Shown here piece after piece: positions 7,481 to 16,491 of a stretch of 39,051 nucleotides of DNA. Made by a program: the position numbers and the translations under genes. Source of the stretch: Ignavibacteria bacterium. Lineage in GTDB: Bacteria; Bacteroidota; Ignavibacteria; Ignavibacteriales; Ignavibacteriaceae. The notes beneath the pieces were generated by a model. That model had not been told where the DNA came from. It saw only the letters and a program-made list of their open reading frames with translations, and ran no database searches. The first letter of the stretch is position 1. Each line of letters opens with the position of its first letter. The stretch spans positions 1 through 39,051 of the forward strand of contig JAUYAB010000060.1 in the NCBI GenBank assembly GCA_030693705.1, read 5' to 3'.

Positions 7481-8452
7481 TTATTCTTCAATATCAATGA
7501 TTTTATAACTCCTGTTGCCAAGACCGAGTTCTTCTGCATGTTCCAAAGTATGAACTGCATTTTTCTCCTTCATACGTTTTACTAAATCATGTCCGTCGTG
7601 AGCTTTATAAACAAGATCAACACATGCTTGGTCCAGCGCTACCGGATCGAGTGATGCCAAAATTCCGATGTCTTTCATTGTTGGTTCAGCCGGATTTGAA
7701 GAGCAATCACAATCAATGGATAATTTGTTCATAACATTAATGTAAAGTATTTTATCTCCAAGACTGTTCATTACAGCTCCGGCTGCTTCTGCCATAGATT
7801 CGAGAAACTTATCTTGCGGTGTGGTAAAAGCTTTATTGAAGTCGCTTAATTTATCGGTCAATCCAGCCGTATGAATCCACATTTTACCACTGGCAGATGC
7901 TATACCAATAGACATATTTTTGAAAGCACCTCCAAATCCACCCATCGCATGCCCTTTGAAATGAGAAAGGATAATAAATGAATCATAGTTTTTAAAATGC
8001 GAACCAACGAAGTCTTCTTTAATATTTTTTCCTTGAGGGAAAGGCAAGGCTATGGAACTATCTTCATCCATAATATCTACAACTGCTATTGCGGTAAAAC
8101 CATGATCGGCAGCAGCTTTTTTATGCTCTTCTGTGTTTGCCCGCTTACCGGGATATGCAGTGTTGCATTCTACAATTGTACCATTGACAGACTGCACAAG
8201 TTCTTTTATAAAATCCGGAGAAAGGAAATTATGTCCGCCCGGTTCACCGGTACTGATTTTTACCGCAACTTTTCCGGTTAGGTTTTTGCCCAGCGCTTTA
8301 TAGATATCCATTAAAGAAAGTGAATTGATGTTTTTTGTAAAATAAACAATTGGTTTTTTGTCATCGTCAATTTTTTGTGGAAATCCATTACTAATGAATA
8401 TAACCGATAGCAAAAAAATATAGATTAAACGCACTTGTAATAATCTTCTCAT
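7481..8452 (-). CDS. DUF362 domain-containing exported protein
   Basis: A 323-residue protein with an N-terminal hydrophobic signal (residues 7-24) and a DUF362 core. The core is recognisable from KVAVKISTGEPGGHNFLSP near the start, the central SHFKGHAMGGFGGAFKNMS with IGIASASGK, and the end part DIGILASLDPVALDQACVDL. DUF362 proteins are a poorly characterised group, some of which also carry iron-sulfur ferredoxin domains. Here only a CDC pair (in LSIDCDCSSNP) is seen and no ferredoxin domain. AGGAG lies 8 bases before the ATG and supports the start. It sits 127 bases after the aldo/keto reductase and 62 before the NTF2-like gene, so it is probably co-regulated with them. The reaction is unknown. 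Confidence 0.85.
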   Translation of the reverse strand: MRRLLQVRLIYIFLLSVIFISNGFPQKIDDDKKPIVYFTKNINSLSLMDIYKALGKNLTGKVAVKISTGEPGGHNFLSPDFIKELVQSVNGTIVECNTAYPGKRANTEEHKKAAADHGFTAIAVVDIMDEDSSIALPFPQGKNIKEDFVGSHFKNYDSFIILSHFKGHAMGGFGGAFKNMSIGIASASGKMWIHTAGLTDKLSDFNKAFTTPQDKFLESMAEAAGAVMNSLGDKILYINVMNKLSIDCDCSSNPAEPTMKDIGILASLDPVALDQACVDLVYKAHDGHDLVKRMKEKNAVHTLEHAEELGLGNRSYKIIDIEE

Positions 8453-8579
8453 ATTATTTCTCCTAATAAATTGCTCTGATTAAAAATACTAACTTATTTC
8501 AATACTTTATTTTTTCATTTCTAAAACAAGCTAAACTAGATACTGTATTCAAACTATTATTTCCTTCAAGTTACTATAC

Positions 8580-9605
<1,026 letters not shown>

Positions 9606-9834
9606 TCATTTAATTTTTCTATGTAAATATAAAGTAGATATTTTAGGGGGAGTTATACAAAAGGCGGAAATATGTATACATTTTAACGAGACTCAATTCG
9701 TGATCGGCATAATGAAAAATCGAAAAATGATCGAATGTATAAACAAAGAGTAAACTAACTCTTTACATATTTACGAGCTAAAATACGTTTCTTGCCAAGC
9801 TGGTAGAAGTGAACTAAAAACTATTATTTCCCTT

Positions 9835-10536
9835 TCACTCATTATCATTTCCAACCGCAAAATCTACTATTGCCGAAGCATGTATTAAAGTAGTATCAAA
9901 GAGGGGAACCGGAACATCATCCTGCTTTATTAATATTGGTATCTCAGTACATCCCAATACAATTGCCTCTGCACCCTCAGAAATTAGCTTTTTGATAATG
10001 GAGAGATATCTTTGCCTGGTTTCTTCTTTGAAGATTTCCTTTGCCATTTCATCAAGGATAGAGGCATGGATGAACTTCCGGTCATCAAATTCCGGGATGA
10101 TTGCCGAGATGCCGTATTTTAATAATTTATCTTTATAAAAAGGCTGCTCCATGGTTATTCTTGTCCCGAGGAGTCCAACTTTTTTATAGTTTTGCGCAGC
10201 AACTACCTTCGCAGTTTCTTCAGCAATATTAATGATAGGGATGTTTAAAATTTTTTGGATTTCATCCGCGATAATGTGAGGAGTATTAGCGCAGAAGACA
10301 ATACAATCAGCGCCGGCTTGTTCAAGATTTTTAGCAATAGCAGTAAATTTGTTGGTAAGTTCTCCCCATTCTTTGGGGTCGGTAGGAGGATTGAATTCAG
10401 CAAAGTTCACAGAATAAAGAAGCATTTTTGCCGAACTTAAACCACCTAATTTTTTATTTACTTGTTGATTTATTAACCTATAATAATCAACCGTTGAAAC
10501 CCATGTAGTTCCACCTATTAAACCTAATGTTTTCAT
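9835..10536 (-). CDS. Aspartate/glutamate racemase family protein
   Basis: A 233-residue PLP-independent amino-acid racemase of the Asp/Glu racemase family (YgeA-like). It opens with MKTLGLIGGTTWVSTVDYY. The two catalytic cysteines are C82 in IVFCANTPH and C196 in VLGCTEIP, the expected pair for the two-base mechanism. A longer reading frame extends upstream to 10578, but the start at 10536 is preferred. GAGG lies 7 bases before this ATG, the protein then begins at the conserved first strand, and the length fits the family. It is separated from the lipoprotein gene by a 226-base gap that holds a copy of the interspersed repeat. It could supply D-Asp or D-Glu, or act on another amino acid. The exact substrate is not decidable. 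Confidence 0.92.
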   Translation of the reverse strand: MKTLGLIGGTTWVSTVDYYRLINQQVNKKLGGLSSAKMLLYSVNFAEFNPPTDPKEWGELTNKFTAIAKNLEQAGADCIVFCANTPHIIADEIQKILNIPIINIAEETAKVVAAQNYKKVGLLGTRITMEQPFYKDKLLKYGISAIIPEFDDRKFIHASILDEMAKEIFKEETRQRYLSIIKKLISEGAEAIVLGCTEIPILIKQDDVPVPLFDTTLIHASAIVDFAVGNDNE

Positions 10537-10610
10537 TTCATCGCCTCTACAATTTTTTTGACTGATGATAAATTGCAATTATAACAAGAAAAACGTATCA
10601 CAAATATAGG

Positions 10611-10712
10611 TCTAAAATACTTTTGTGTCCTTTGTGTTTTTCCCTTGTGAGCGTTGTGGTAAAAACATTAACCACAAGGGGCACAAAGTTTTTTCGCAAA
10701 GGTCACAAGAAG
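10611..10712 (+). repeat. Interspersed palindromic repeat, copy a
   Basis: This is the cleanest copy of a repeat found four times between 10.6 and 14.2 kb. It is built from GTGT/CTTTGTG and CACAAAG/CACAAG words around a central stem TTGTGGT (10654-10660) and ACCACAA (10671-10677) with a 10-base A-rich loop. It has only the palindromic 3' module, not the 5' module seen in copies b, c and d. It lies between the racemase start and the lipoprotein stop. No reading frame is supported here. Confidence 0.75.
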
Positions 10713-10762
10713 TTTTTCTCATAGCTATTTACTTATTAAAGAGGTGATACGCCCCGACTACT

Positions 10763-11626
10763 TTATTTCTCATAATTTATAAATGTATCTAAATGTGTAC
10801 TTATTAATTTTAGGTTTGTAGATGATTTATATCGATAATCATTTTTAATATTAATATTATAGCAACTACTCCAGTGATTTATATTGTATGAATTAGAGAG
10901 AGCAACTGCTCCGTATACTAACAAACCAATGGCGTCGAAATAAGCATTACCACCACCTATAAGAATATTTTTCGTTTGTTTTCTATAAGGTATCGAAAGT
11001 GTGCTATCATTAAAATCATTATTGCCAACGAAATATATGTCACCAATATAATTTGCTGAATTATTTTCAACATGAAATTTAAATAATGTTAATGGAACTG
11101 TTTCCTTAAATGAGTCATTTTCATTCCCCTCCACAATTCTTGTTATAATGTATTCGCCAGGTAATGCACAATATGAAAAGCTACTGTTTGGAGTTAATTC
11201 AAGGTAGATAGGTTTATAATCAGGAGAATCTATTTTATATAATACTATTTTTATTTGTTTACTATCAATTTCATTTGCGTCCAATTTTCCCCAAACGCAA
11301 AATTTATTATCATCTACAATTGCTCTTAGTTGTGAATATTCAAAATATATTGTGTCGGGATTATGTAAAAGCCCAACTTTCTTTTCTGCAAGATAAATCC
11401 CAGCACTGTCAGACTTCACTACACTTCCCATTTTATAATTAGGCATACTACCTTTTTTAAACAATATTACTGGACTATAATATTTATAAATAGGTGGCGT
11501 ATAAAAATTACCTTCTATCGTTGCTTTACAAGCGGTGTTCTCTTCGTATTTAATGAGTTTATTGGAGTTACAGCCAGTTAGTAATAAGAAATAAAAAAGA
11601 AAAAGTTTTAAAAATATTCTAAGCAT
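10763..11626 (-). CDS. Lipoprotein of unknown function
   Basis: A 287-residue protein beginning MLRIFLKLFLFYFLLLTGCN. This is a short lipoprotein signal with the lipobox LLTGC and Cys19 as the lipidated residue, so the protein is likely anchored in a membrane facing the periplasm or cell surface. An upstream ATG at 11671 is in frame. The start at 11626 is preferred because GGAG lies 8 bases before it, and the extra codons would run into a repeat copy and push the signal inward. The rest has mixed beta-strand character (for example GEYIITRIVEG and PLTLFKFHV) and many Asn, Lys and Tyr residues. No known domain is recognised. It is flanked by repeat copies on both sides and shows no operon partner. 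Confidence 0.7.
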   Translation of the reverse strand: MLRIFLKLFLFYFLLLTGCNSNKLIKYEENTACKATIEGNFYTPPIYKYYSPVILFKKGSMPNYKMGSVVKSDSAGIYLAEKKVGLLHNPDTIYFEYSQLRAIVDDNKFCVWGKLDANEIDSKQIKIVLYKIDSPDYKPIYLELTPNSSFSYCALPGEYIITRIVEGNENDSFKETVPLTLFKFHVENNSANYIGDIYFVGNNDFNDSTLSIPYRKQTKNILIGGGNAYFDAIGLLVYGAVALSNSYNINHWSSCYNINIKNDYRYKSSTNLKLISTHLDTFINYEK

Positions 11627-11655
11627 AAATTCTGCTCCAATATTGTGCATATAAT

Positions 11656-11816
11656 TGAGAAATAGAGCCACCTATTTTCGTTATTCATTGTACACTTCAA
11701 CTTAAAAATGTTTTTAGTTATTTCCATGTATCAATTCAAAAATACTTTGTGTTTCTTCTCGTGGACTTGTGGTAAAAACATTATCCATAAGAGGCACTAA
11801 GTTTTTCACAAAGGTC
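11656..11816 (+). repeat. Interspersed palindromic repeat, copy b (two-module form)
   Basis: The 5' module (TGAGAAATAGAG, then CTATTTTCGTTATT, CACTTCAACTTAAAAATG and ATCAATTCAAAAATA) matches copy d closely over about 90 bases. The 3' module is a decayed version of the palindrome (CTTGTGGT with ATCCATAAG, then CACAAAGGTCA). It lies between the lipoprotein start and the orphan cytosolic gene. The rest of the gap up to 11892 shows nothing recognisable. Confidence 0.75.
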
Positions 11817-11892
11817 ATTTACCAAATAAATCGTATCACTTCTATCCTAATTTTTCTTCTTAAAGATTTAGCATATCTCCATAATGTTTCGT

Positions 11893-12375
11893 TTAATTGA
11901 TACGATAAACAGTGACTCCTTTTGGGTTTGCATCTTTTAGATACAAGTTTTTCAATCCATTTGTTTCAAATTCAATTGAATATTTCTCTTCTAACGGAGT
12001 TTGTTTAGCGAAGAATAGGTCTAAACTCATTTCATGTAACTTTTTTTGTCCCATTTCGTTTAATAAATCCCGGTTTACCAATCTACTGATTAATTCATCC
12101 CAGAAAGTATCGTTGTTATAATCTTCAATAAATTGCATCGTCTCGCTTGTCTCGTCAAATTCTCCCGTTGGAAAATATTCATGCAATTTTTCATCGTACT
12201 CAATCAAATCTTCACAACCCATTTCTTTCGAGAAGGAATAAATTTTCTGTATTAATCCTTGGTAAACATTATCTGCCCCGGGGGTTTCTGTTTTATGCGC
12301 ATTCAAAACCCAATCCGCCATCTCCAACAAATCAATTAAAGCTACATATTCTTTTTTAGTAAAATTGATTTTCAT
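11893..12375 (-). CDS. Hypothetical acidic cytosolic protein
   Basis: A 160-residue protein without signal peptide or membrane segment, rich in Glu, Asp and Leu, and predicted mostly helical (for example KKEYVALIDLLEMADWVLNA and TFWDELISRLVNRDLLNEMG). It ends in a short strand-like tail (NPKGVTVYRIN). GGAAG lies 4 bases before the ATG. I do not recognise the family. Similar small acidic helical proteins occur as immunity proteins or as orphan cytosolic genes in Bacteroidota-type genomes, but no nearby toxin is seen, so this is only a possibility. It stands alone between repeat copies b and c. Confidence 0.65.
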   Translation of the reverse strand: MKINFTKKEYVALIDLLEMADWVLNAHKTETPGADNVYQGLIQKIYSFSKEMGCEDLIEYDEKLHEYFPTGEFDETSETMQFIEDYNNDTFWDELISRLVNRDLLNEMGQKKLHEMSLDLFFAKQTPLEEKYSIEFETNGLKNLYLKDANPKGVTVYRIN

Positions 12376-12403
12376 TTTCTTCCTTGATAGTTTTATGTAT
12401 TTG

Positions 12404-12516
12404 TACAGTCGAACTTAAAAATGATTTCAGTTATTCCCAAGTATCAATTCAAAAATATTTTTAACTCTTGTGGTAAAAACAATAACCACAAGGGGTGCAA
12501 AGTTTTCACAAAGGTA
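12404..12516 (+). repeat. Interspersed palindromic repeat, copy c
   Basis: This copy shares GAACTTAAAAATG, TTTCAGTTATTCCCAAGTAT and CAATTCAAAAATATTTT with copies b and d, then a well-kept central hairpin. CTTGTGGT (12467-12474) pairs with ACCACAAG (12485-12492), extendable by a G-U and a C-G pair, and is followed by TGCAAAG and CACAAAGG. The outer GTGT/CTTTGTG part of copy a is missing. It lies between the start of the orphan cytosolic gene and the end of hemG. Confidence 0.75.
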
Positions 12517-12639
12517 ACCATTAGTTTCTCATCGTTTTTAGATGAAGAACTATGAAAGCCTTGATTGTTCAAAACTTTAATGTTGGCTGGATTTATTTTC
12601 CTCTTAACTCTTTATTTATTAAAGATATTATGCGTTTCT

Positions 12640-13167
12640 TTACATTTCATGAATAACCTGCCCAAATTCTGCAACCTGGCTCCAATTTGTGAATTCAATA
12701 TTTGTTTTTGGATCTGTCGGACCTTTAGTCATCCACATAATCAGCCGAATCATAAAACGATCCCAAAACTTGTATTTTTGATATTCGATTTTACCTGCGA
12801 AAACAGCAAGTTTCTTGGGTTTCCATGTTATTTGTTTGAGAAATTTTTGGAGATAAGGATTTGTTTCAGGTTTATTTTTTTCCGGTTTGCGTGCGACAAC
12901 ATTCACGGAAAAGAACGCATTGGATTTACTGTCTAAAATCTGCTGATATTCTTTAATAAATTCATAAATTTGTTTGCTGTGTTTGCCGTAGCGAATACTT
13001 GCTCCAATAACTATTTTGTCAAATGAGTTTAAGTCGGTTGTGTTTCCATCGCTAACGGAAACCAGCGTCACTTGATTATTATGGGTTGCTGCTATTTGCT
13101 TTAGTCGTAAACATATTTCTCTCGTGTGGCCATCTGTTGACGAATATATTATGAGAATTTTAGCCAT
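12640..13167 (-). CDS. hemG: Quinone-dependent protoporphyrinogen IX dehydrogenase (HemG type)
   Basis: HemG oxidises protoporphyrinogen IX to protoporphyrin IX in heme synthesis, using FMN and passing electrons to the quinone pool at the inner membrane. The 175-residue protein starts with the flavodoxin FMN loop MAKILIIYSSTDGHTREI (1-18). It continues with VIGASIRYGKH (53-63), FFSVNVVARKPEK (85-97) and the long-chain insertion YKFWDRFMIRLIMWMTKG (132-149), which separates HemG from ordinary flavodoxins and gives it membrane contact. The match to enterobacterial HemG is strong along the whole length. It starts at ATG 13167 with GGA close by. No other heme gene is near, so it stands as a single gene between two non-coding stretches. 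Confidence 0.92.
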   Translation of the reverse strand: MAKILIIYSSTDGHTREICLRLKQIAATHNNQVTLVSVSDGNTTDLNSFDKIVIGASIRYGKHSKQIYEFIKEYQQILDSKSNAFFSVNVVARKPEKNKPETNPYLQKFLKQITWKPKKLAVFAGKIEYQKYKFWDRFMIRLIMWMTKGPTDPKTNIEFTNWSQVAEFGQVIHEM

Positions 13168-13350
13168 TATTCCTACTTTGGTATTTACTTATAACGGACT
13201 GGAGCTAAGTTGCGTGAAGCGTTGAGCGCGCTAAATAAATTTTTGTTGATTACTGAAAACATAAATGCGACCTGAAAACTTTCTAAATACCACAACTGTT
13301 ACCTCAACGTCAGCTTGAGCTACTGCCGGTTGGGTAGTGCGTCTGTGTAA

Positions 13351-13740
13351 TTAATGTACATGTAAGGCATGAGATGAAAATAGACCAACAATTAAGACAA
13401 CTGTAAGTATAGCTATAATCATCTCTTTCCTGAATTGAAAATACTCTTCCGTCTTTGTTGCAATATATTTCATTAACGATTTCCAATTGAGGCTGAGATG
13501 AATGACCACAGCGATTACGAAGATTAATGCGCTCATGTTATGAACGCTCATTAAAAAATGCTCGAACATTCCTTCGCTTGTGCTTGCTTTACTCATGACA
13601 TTCTCAAGCATTCCTTCATTAATATTGGTTCTACTATAGTGTAAGGGAATACCCGATAATGGCAGAAGAATAAATGAAAGAAACATGAACATGGCGGATA
13701 GAGCCCGTTTGTTGAAAGGTTGTTTCTGTATCTTTATCAT
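13351..13740 (-). CDS. DUF4405-like small membrane protein, possibly heme-binding
   Basis: A 129-residue protein with three hydrophobic helices (about 12-32, 66-85 and 106-124). Histidines lie at the helix ends and within helices: H34, H61, H67, H81, H124, H127 and H129. This pattern, with VHNMSALIFVIAVVIHLSLNWK in the middle, resembles DUF4405 proteins, which are related to b-type cytochrome membrane subunits and to proteins found with iron-sulfur reductases. Heme binding by H67 and H81 is inference. GGAG lies 10 bases before the ATG. No redox partner is next to it. The heme gene hemG lies 183 bases away on the same strand, but whether they are linked in function is not shown. Confidence 0.72.
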   Translation of the reverse strand: MIKIQKQPFNKRALSAMFMFLSFILLPLSGIPLHYSRTNINEGMLENVMSKASTSEGMFEHFLMSVHNMSALIFVIAVVIHLSLNWKSLMKYIATKTEEYFQFRKEMIIAILTVVLIVGLFSSHALHVH

Positions 13741-14021
13741 TTCTTTTTCTCCTTATTTATGGTAACTCTAAAGCGATTAATTAATACTTAGCGTTAGTAT
13801 ATGAGTTGATAAAATTGGCTTCATTTATATTATGTTTTATAACTAGATTTTTACTGCACTGAATTAGTTTTTCGTTCGTACTTATCAACAGGTTGTTACT
13901 TTCATCAAAAACGGACAAGTACATGTATTCCAATTATTTTGTTTTCAATTCATGTTGGTGAAAAATAAAAAGGGGAAAGGGCAAATCCTCGCTTACCCTT
14001 TTCGTTCTATGTAACACTAAC
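13741..14021. other. Gene-free stretch with one stem-loop
   Basis: No reading frame is supported. It should hold the promoter of the DUF4405 gene on the - strand. A stem-loop, GGAAAGGG (13974-13981) with CCCTTTTC (13996-14003), includes one G-U pair. Read on the - strand it is followed by CCTTTTTATTTTT, so it could act as a terminator for - strand transcription entering from the right, although no gene there would need one. Nothing else stands out. Confidence 0.45.
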
Positions 14022-14194
14022 TGAGAAATAGAGGCTCCTATTTTCGTTATTTATTATACACTTCAACTTAAAAATGTTTTCAGTTATTCCCAAGTCCACA
14101 TCAAAAATATTTTGTGTTCTTAGTGCTTTCCCTTGTAAACTTAGTGGTAAAGAAGGGCTAACCGCAAGGGGACAAAGTTTTTTACAAAAGTCGT
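14022..14194 (+). repeat. Interspersed palindromic repeat, copy d (longest form)
   Basis: This copy has both modules: the 5' module TGAGAAATAGAG through CACTTCAACTTAAAAATG and TTTTCAGTTATTCCCAAGT, and the 3' palindromic module from TTTGTGTTCTTAGTG through ACCGCAAGGGG and ACAAAGTTTTTTACAAAAG. The central stem is partly decayed (AGTGGT against ACCGC). It lies at the boundary where the - strand accessory block ends and the + strand surface block begins. The remaining 194 bases before the next gene (14195-14388) are very AT-rich and probably hold its promoter. Confidence 0.75.
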
Positions 14195-14388
14195 AACCTT
14201 CAAGGTTTTATCGCGCAATTATTATTAGAACAATTCTTGGTTAATCTCTCCTCTTATAAAGGTAATAATTGGGCAAATGACTTTTTGGAAATATTTTTTT
14301 TATTTTTGTTATGATTTTAGTTAGATAGTTTTTATTTTTAGCGCAGATATAATTCAAATAATACTTCTAACAATGAAAGGAAAGTCTA

Positions 14389-16296
14389 ATGAAAAAATCA
14401 TTTCTACTTTTTTCTTTGGTTTTTTTAGTCATAACGACTCTTCACGCACAGTCACCAATTATTACAACTAATATGGCAACATTCAACGCTTATGCTGGAA
14501 CTACTCCTGATACAGCTATGCCGTACTATAAAGATTTAGGTGTAAGAAGAGTTATTGTAGCAGACGCTGATAACGATGGGACACAGGAAATTATCTCTAC
14601 AGATTACTCAAATGGTGGAAGAGTACATGTTATGAAGTATGACGGCAAAGGCAATTTAGAGATTGTCTGGTCATCTCCTCTTTCGAAAACAGCAAGCGGT
14701 TCTACTCCGAGATTTCCTCAGGTGGGCGATTGTGACGGTGACGGAATGCCCGAAATCATCTTTGAACAAAATGGTGAAGCAAGAATTGCCTTATATGAAT
14801 GGGATGGGACTTCCTGGGGAACAGAACCTGCTTTTGCTATCACCTCCGATATGTTAATTGCTGCCGGAGGTTCCGGCATTATTCAATTCAATAGAGAAGT
14901 TTTAACTGTTAAAGATATCGATGGTGACGGAAGATCTGAAATTATCCCTCACTCAGTGGGCAACAGCAGACGCGATGTTTATATCTTAGGCGTTGCTGAT
15001 CAATTCCCCGGATTTGCATCTTTAGTTATTGAAGGGGGGCTTCCCGGTGCTTCTTTAAACGGAATTAATTGGGCGACCGGTTCCTTTTGGTGTGCGACGC
15101 CTGCAGATATAGATGGTGATGGCAAATATGAAATTATTAACCAACACTGGGATAATTATGGAATGTGGGCAATCCAGGTAAACGGACCTGATTCCTATAC
15201 TTATCCTGATACTTCAAAACCTGGTTTCTATAATAAATATACACCTGCTGACGGAAATAGTTATTTTGGTTTGGCTGCTGTAGATGTTAATGGTGATGGA
15301 AGAGATGAAATTTCCGGAACCTTATATAACAATGGTTTTGATATGTGTTTATTTCAATTTTCGCCAACCGATATTTCTGCAAACTTATTTTACAAAGACG
15401 CTGACTCTGTTGCAAACAGGTATGGAATAATTGCTACTAAAACAGATTTAGCTGCTCTAGGTGGAAAAACCGCTGCTGAATTCTGGCCTTGCGTTAAAGG
15501 TGATCTTAATAAAGATGGTAAAGAAGAAATCTACACCGGTGGCGGAAGAGGAATAAATGTAATTGCAGTTCAATATAAAGGAACAGGAAGTTTACTTGAT
15601 AAAAACAATTATACTTCTAACTTAGTGTATGCCGGTGAAGGTGGTGATGTATTCGCTACAATAAATATCTACCATGGTAAAATTGATACGATTATAACTC
15701 CTGATAGTACCTATTTGGTACTTGATCCATCGGTGATTGATACAGTATTTGAAGAGACTCCATTCACAGCTTACATTTTTGCTGATAGTGTTGATATCGA
15801 CAAAGATGGTAATATGGAAATGGTTCTTTCTGAACAGAGTGTGTATGACTCCACAAAAGTAGTTGAATATGTTTGGGCTGATTCCTCAAAAACATGGGAA
15901 CGCGACAATGCCGCTGAACATAAAATCGTAAATACGTATCGTAAAACTGTTCGTGTGTTAGAGTATACCGGACCAGATGGACTTGTTGATGAGGGATATA
16001 ATATTATAACCCCGGATGATTATAAATTAGAAAATAATTATCCTAACCCGTTCAACCCAAGCACGATGATTAAGGTTTCACTCCCTCTACAGAAAAAAAT
16101 ATCTCTGAAGATATTTGATATGCTCGGCAGAGAGGTAGCTACTCTAATCAATAACGAAATTCGCGAGAAAGGTGATTTCGAGGTGGTTTGGAATGGAACG
16201 AACAACAGCGGTTCAAAAGTAGCAAGCGGTAATTATATCGCACAGCTTACTTACGGCGCTTTTTCGAAATCCATAAAAATGACCTTGCTAAAATAA
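14389..16296 (+). CDS. T9SS cargo protein with FG-GAP/VCBS-like repeats
   Basis: A 635-residue secreted protein. Residues 1-21 are a signal peptide (MKKSFLLFSLVFLVITTLHA, then Q). The body carries at least six Asp-rich repeats of FG-GAP/VCBS type, each with a calcium-binding-like loop: DADNDGTQEI, DCDGDGMPEI, DIDGDGRSEI, DIDGDGKYEI, DVNGDGRDEI, DLNKDGKEEI and DIDKDGNMEM. These usually form a beta propeller. The last 85 or so residues start with NNYPNPFNPSTMIKV and end with KMTLLK, the type A T9SS sorting module, so the protein is exported across the outer membrane and possibly attached to the surface. AAAGGAAAG precedes the start. It stands as a single gene with a 195-base gap after it. Ligand or enzymatic role is not visible. 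Confidence 0.9.
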   Translation: MKKSFLLFSLVFLVITTLHAQSPIITTNMATFNAYAGTTPDTAMPYYKDLGVRRVIVADADNDGTQEIISTDYSNGGRVHVMKYDGKGNLEIVWSSPLSKTASGSTPRFPQVGDCDGDGMPEIIFEQNGEARIALYEWDGTSWGTEPAFAITSDMLIAAGGSGIIQFNREVLTVKDIDGDGRSEIIPHSVGNSRRDVYILGVADQFPGFASLVIEGGLPGASLNGINWATGSFWCATPADIDGDGKYEIINQHWDNYGMWAIQVNGPDSYTYPDTSKPGFYNKYTPADGNSYFGLAAVDVNGDGRDEISGTLYNNGFDMCLFQFSPTDISANLFYKDADSVANRYGIIATKTDLAALGGKTAAEFWPCVKGDLNKDGKEEIYTGGGRGINVIAVQYKGTGSLLDKNNYTSNLVYAGEGGDVFATINIYHGKIDTIITPDSTYLVLDPSVIDTVFEETPFTAYIFADSVDIDKDGNMEMVLSEQSVYDSTKVVEYVWADSSKTWERDNAAEHKIVNTYRKTVRVLEYTGPDGLVDEGYNIITPDDYKLENNYPNPFNPSTMIKVSLPLQKKISLKIFDMLGREVATLINNEIREKGDFEVVWNGTNNSGSKVASGNYIAQLTYGAFSKSIKMTLLK

Positions 16297-16491
16297 TTTA
16301 GTAAATGACTTAACTTGAGGCTGAATCAAGAGTAGTAATTAGTGTTGATGTAGAGAAATCTGATTTTTATCTTAACATTAAAAACTACTTTTGGATCAGC
16401 CTTATCTTTATTGTGATTCTCTGACATATTCAACTTGACCTTGTTTTTTTATAATAAAAGCATGTCCCAAATTCATTTGAAAGGCGCGCTA

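Noticed and set aside
10537-10578. Longer N-terminus of the racemase
   Set aside because: The extra 14 codons precede a good GAGG ribosome binding site and the conserved first strand; they add nothing found in the family.
12565-12936. Open frame of 123 codons on the + strand opposite hemG
   Set aside because: It lies antisense to a well-recognised HemG, has a low-complexity Phe/Cys-rich translation and no ribosome binding site.
14303-14333. Bacteroidota-type promoter (TTTTTG and TAgtTTTt) before the first T9SS cargo gene
   Set aside because: Spacing of 17 is shorter than the usual 19-21 and the region is so T-rich that such matches are expected by chance.
16310-16405. AGGCTGA and TCAGCCT as a terminator after the first T9SS cargo gene
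   Set aside because: The arms are separated by about 75 bases and no T-run follows; too loose for a Rho-independent terminator.
16435-16455. TTGACC followed by TATAAT as a promoter of the TonB receptor
   Set aside because: The two boxes are only 9 bases apart, far from the required 17 or so. TATAAT alone could be a -10 box, but no good -35 box at proper distance was found.
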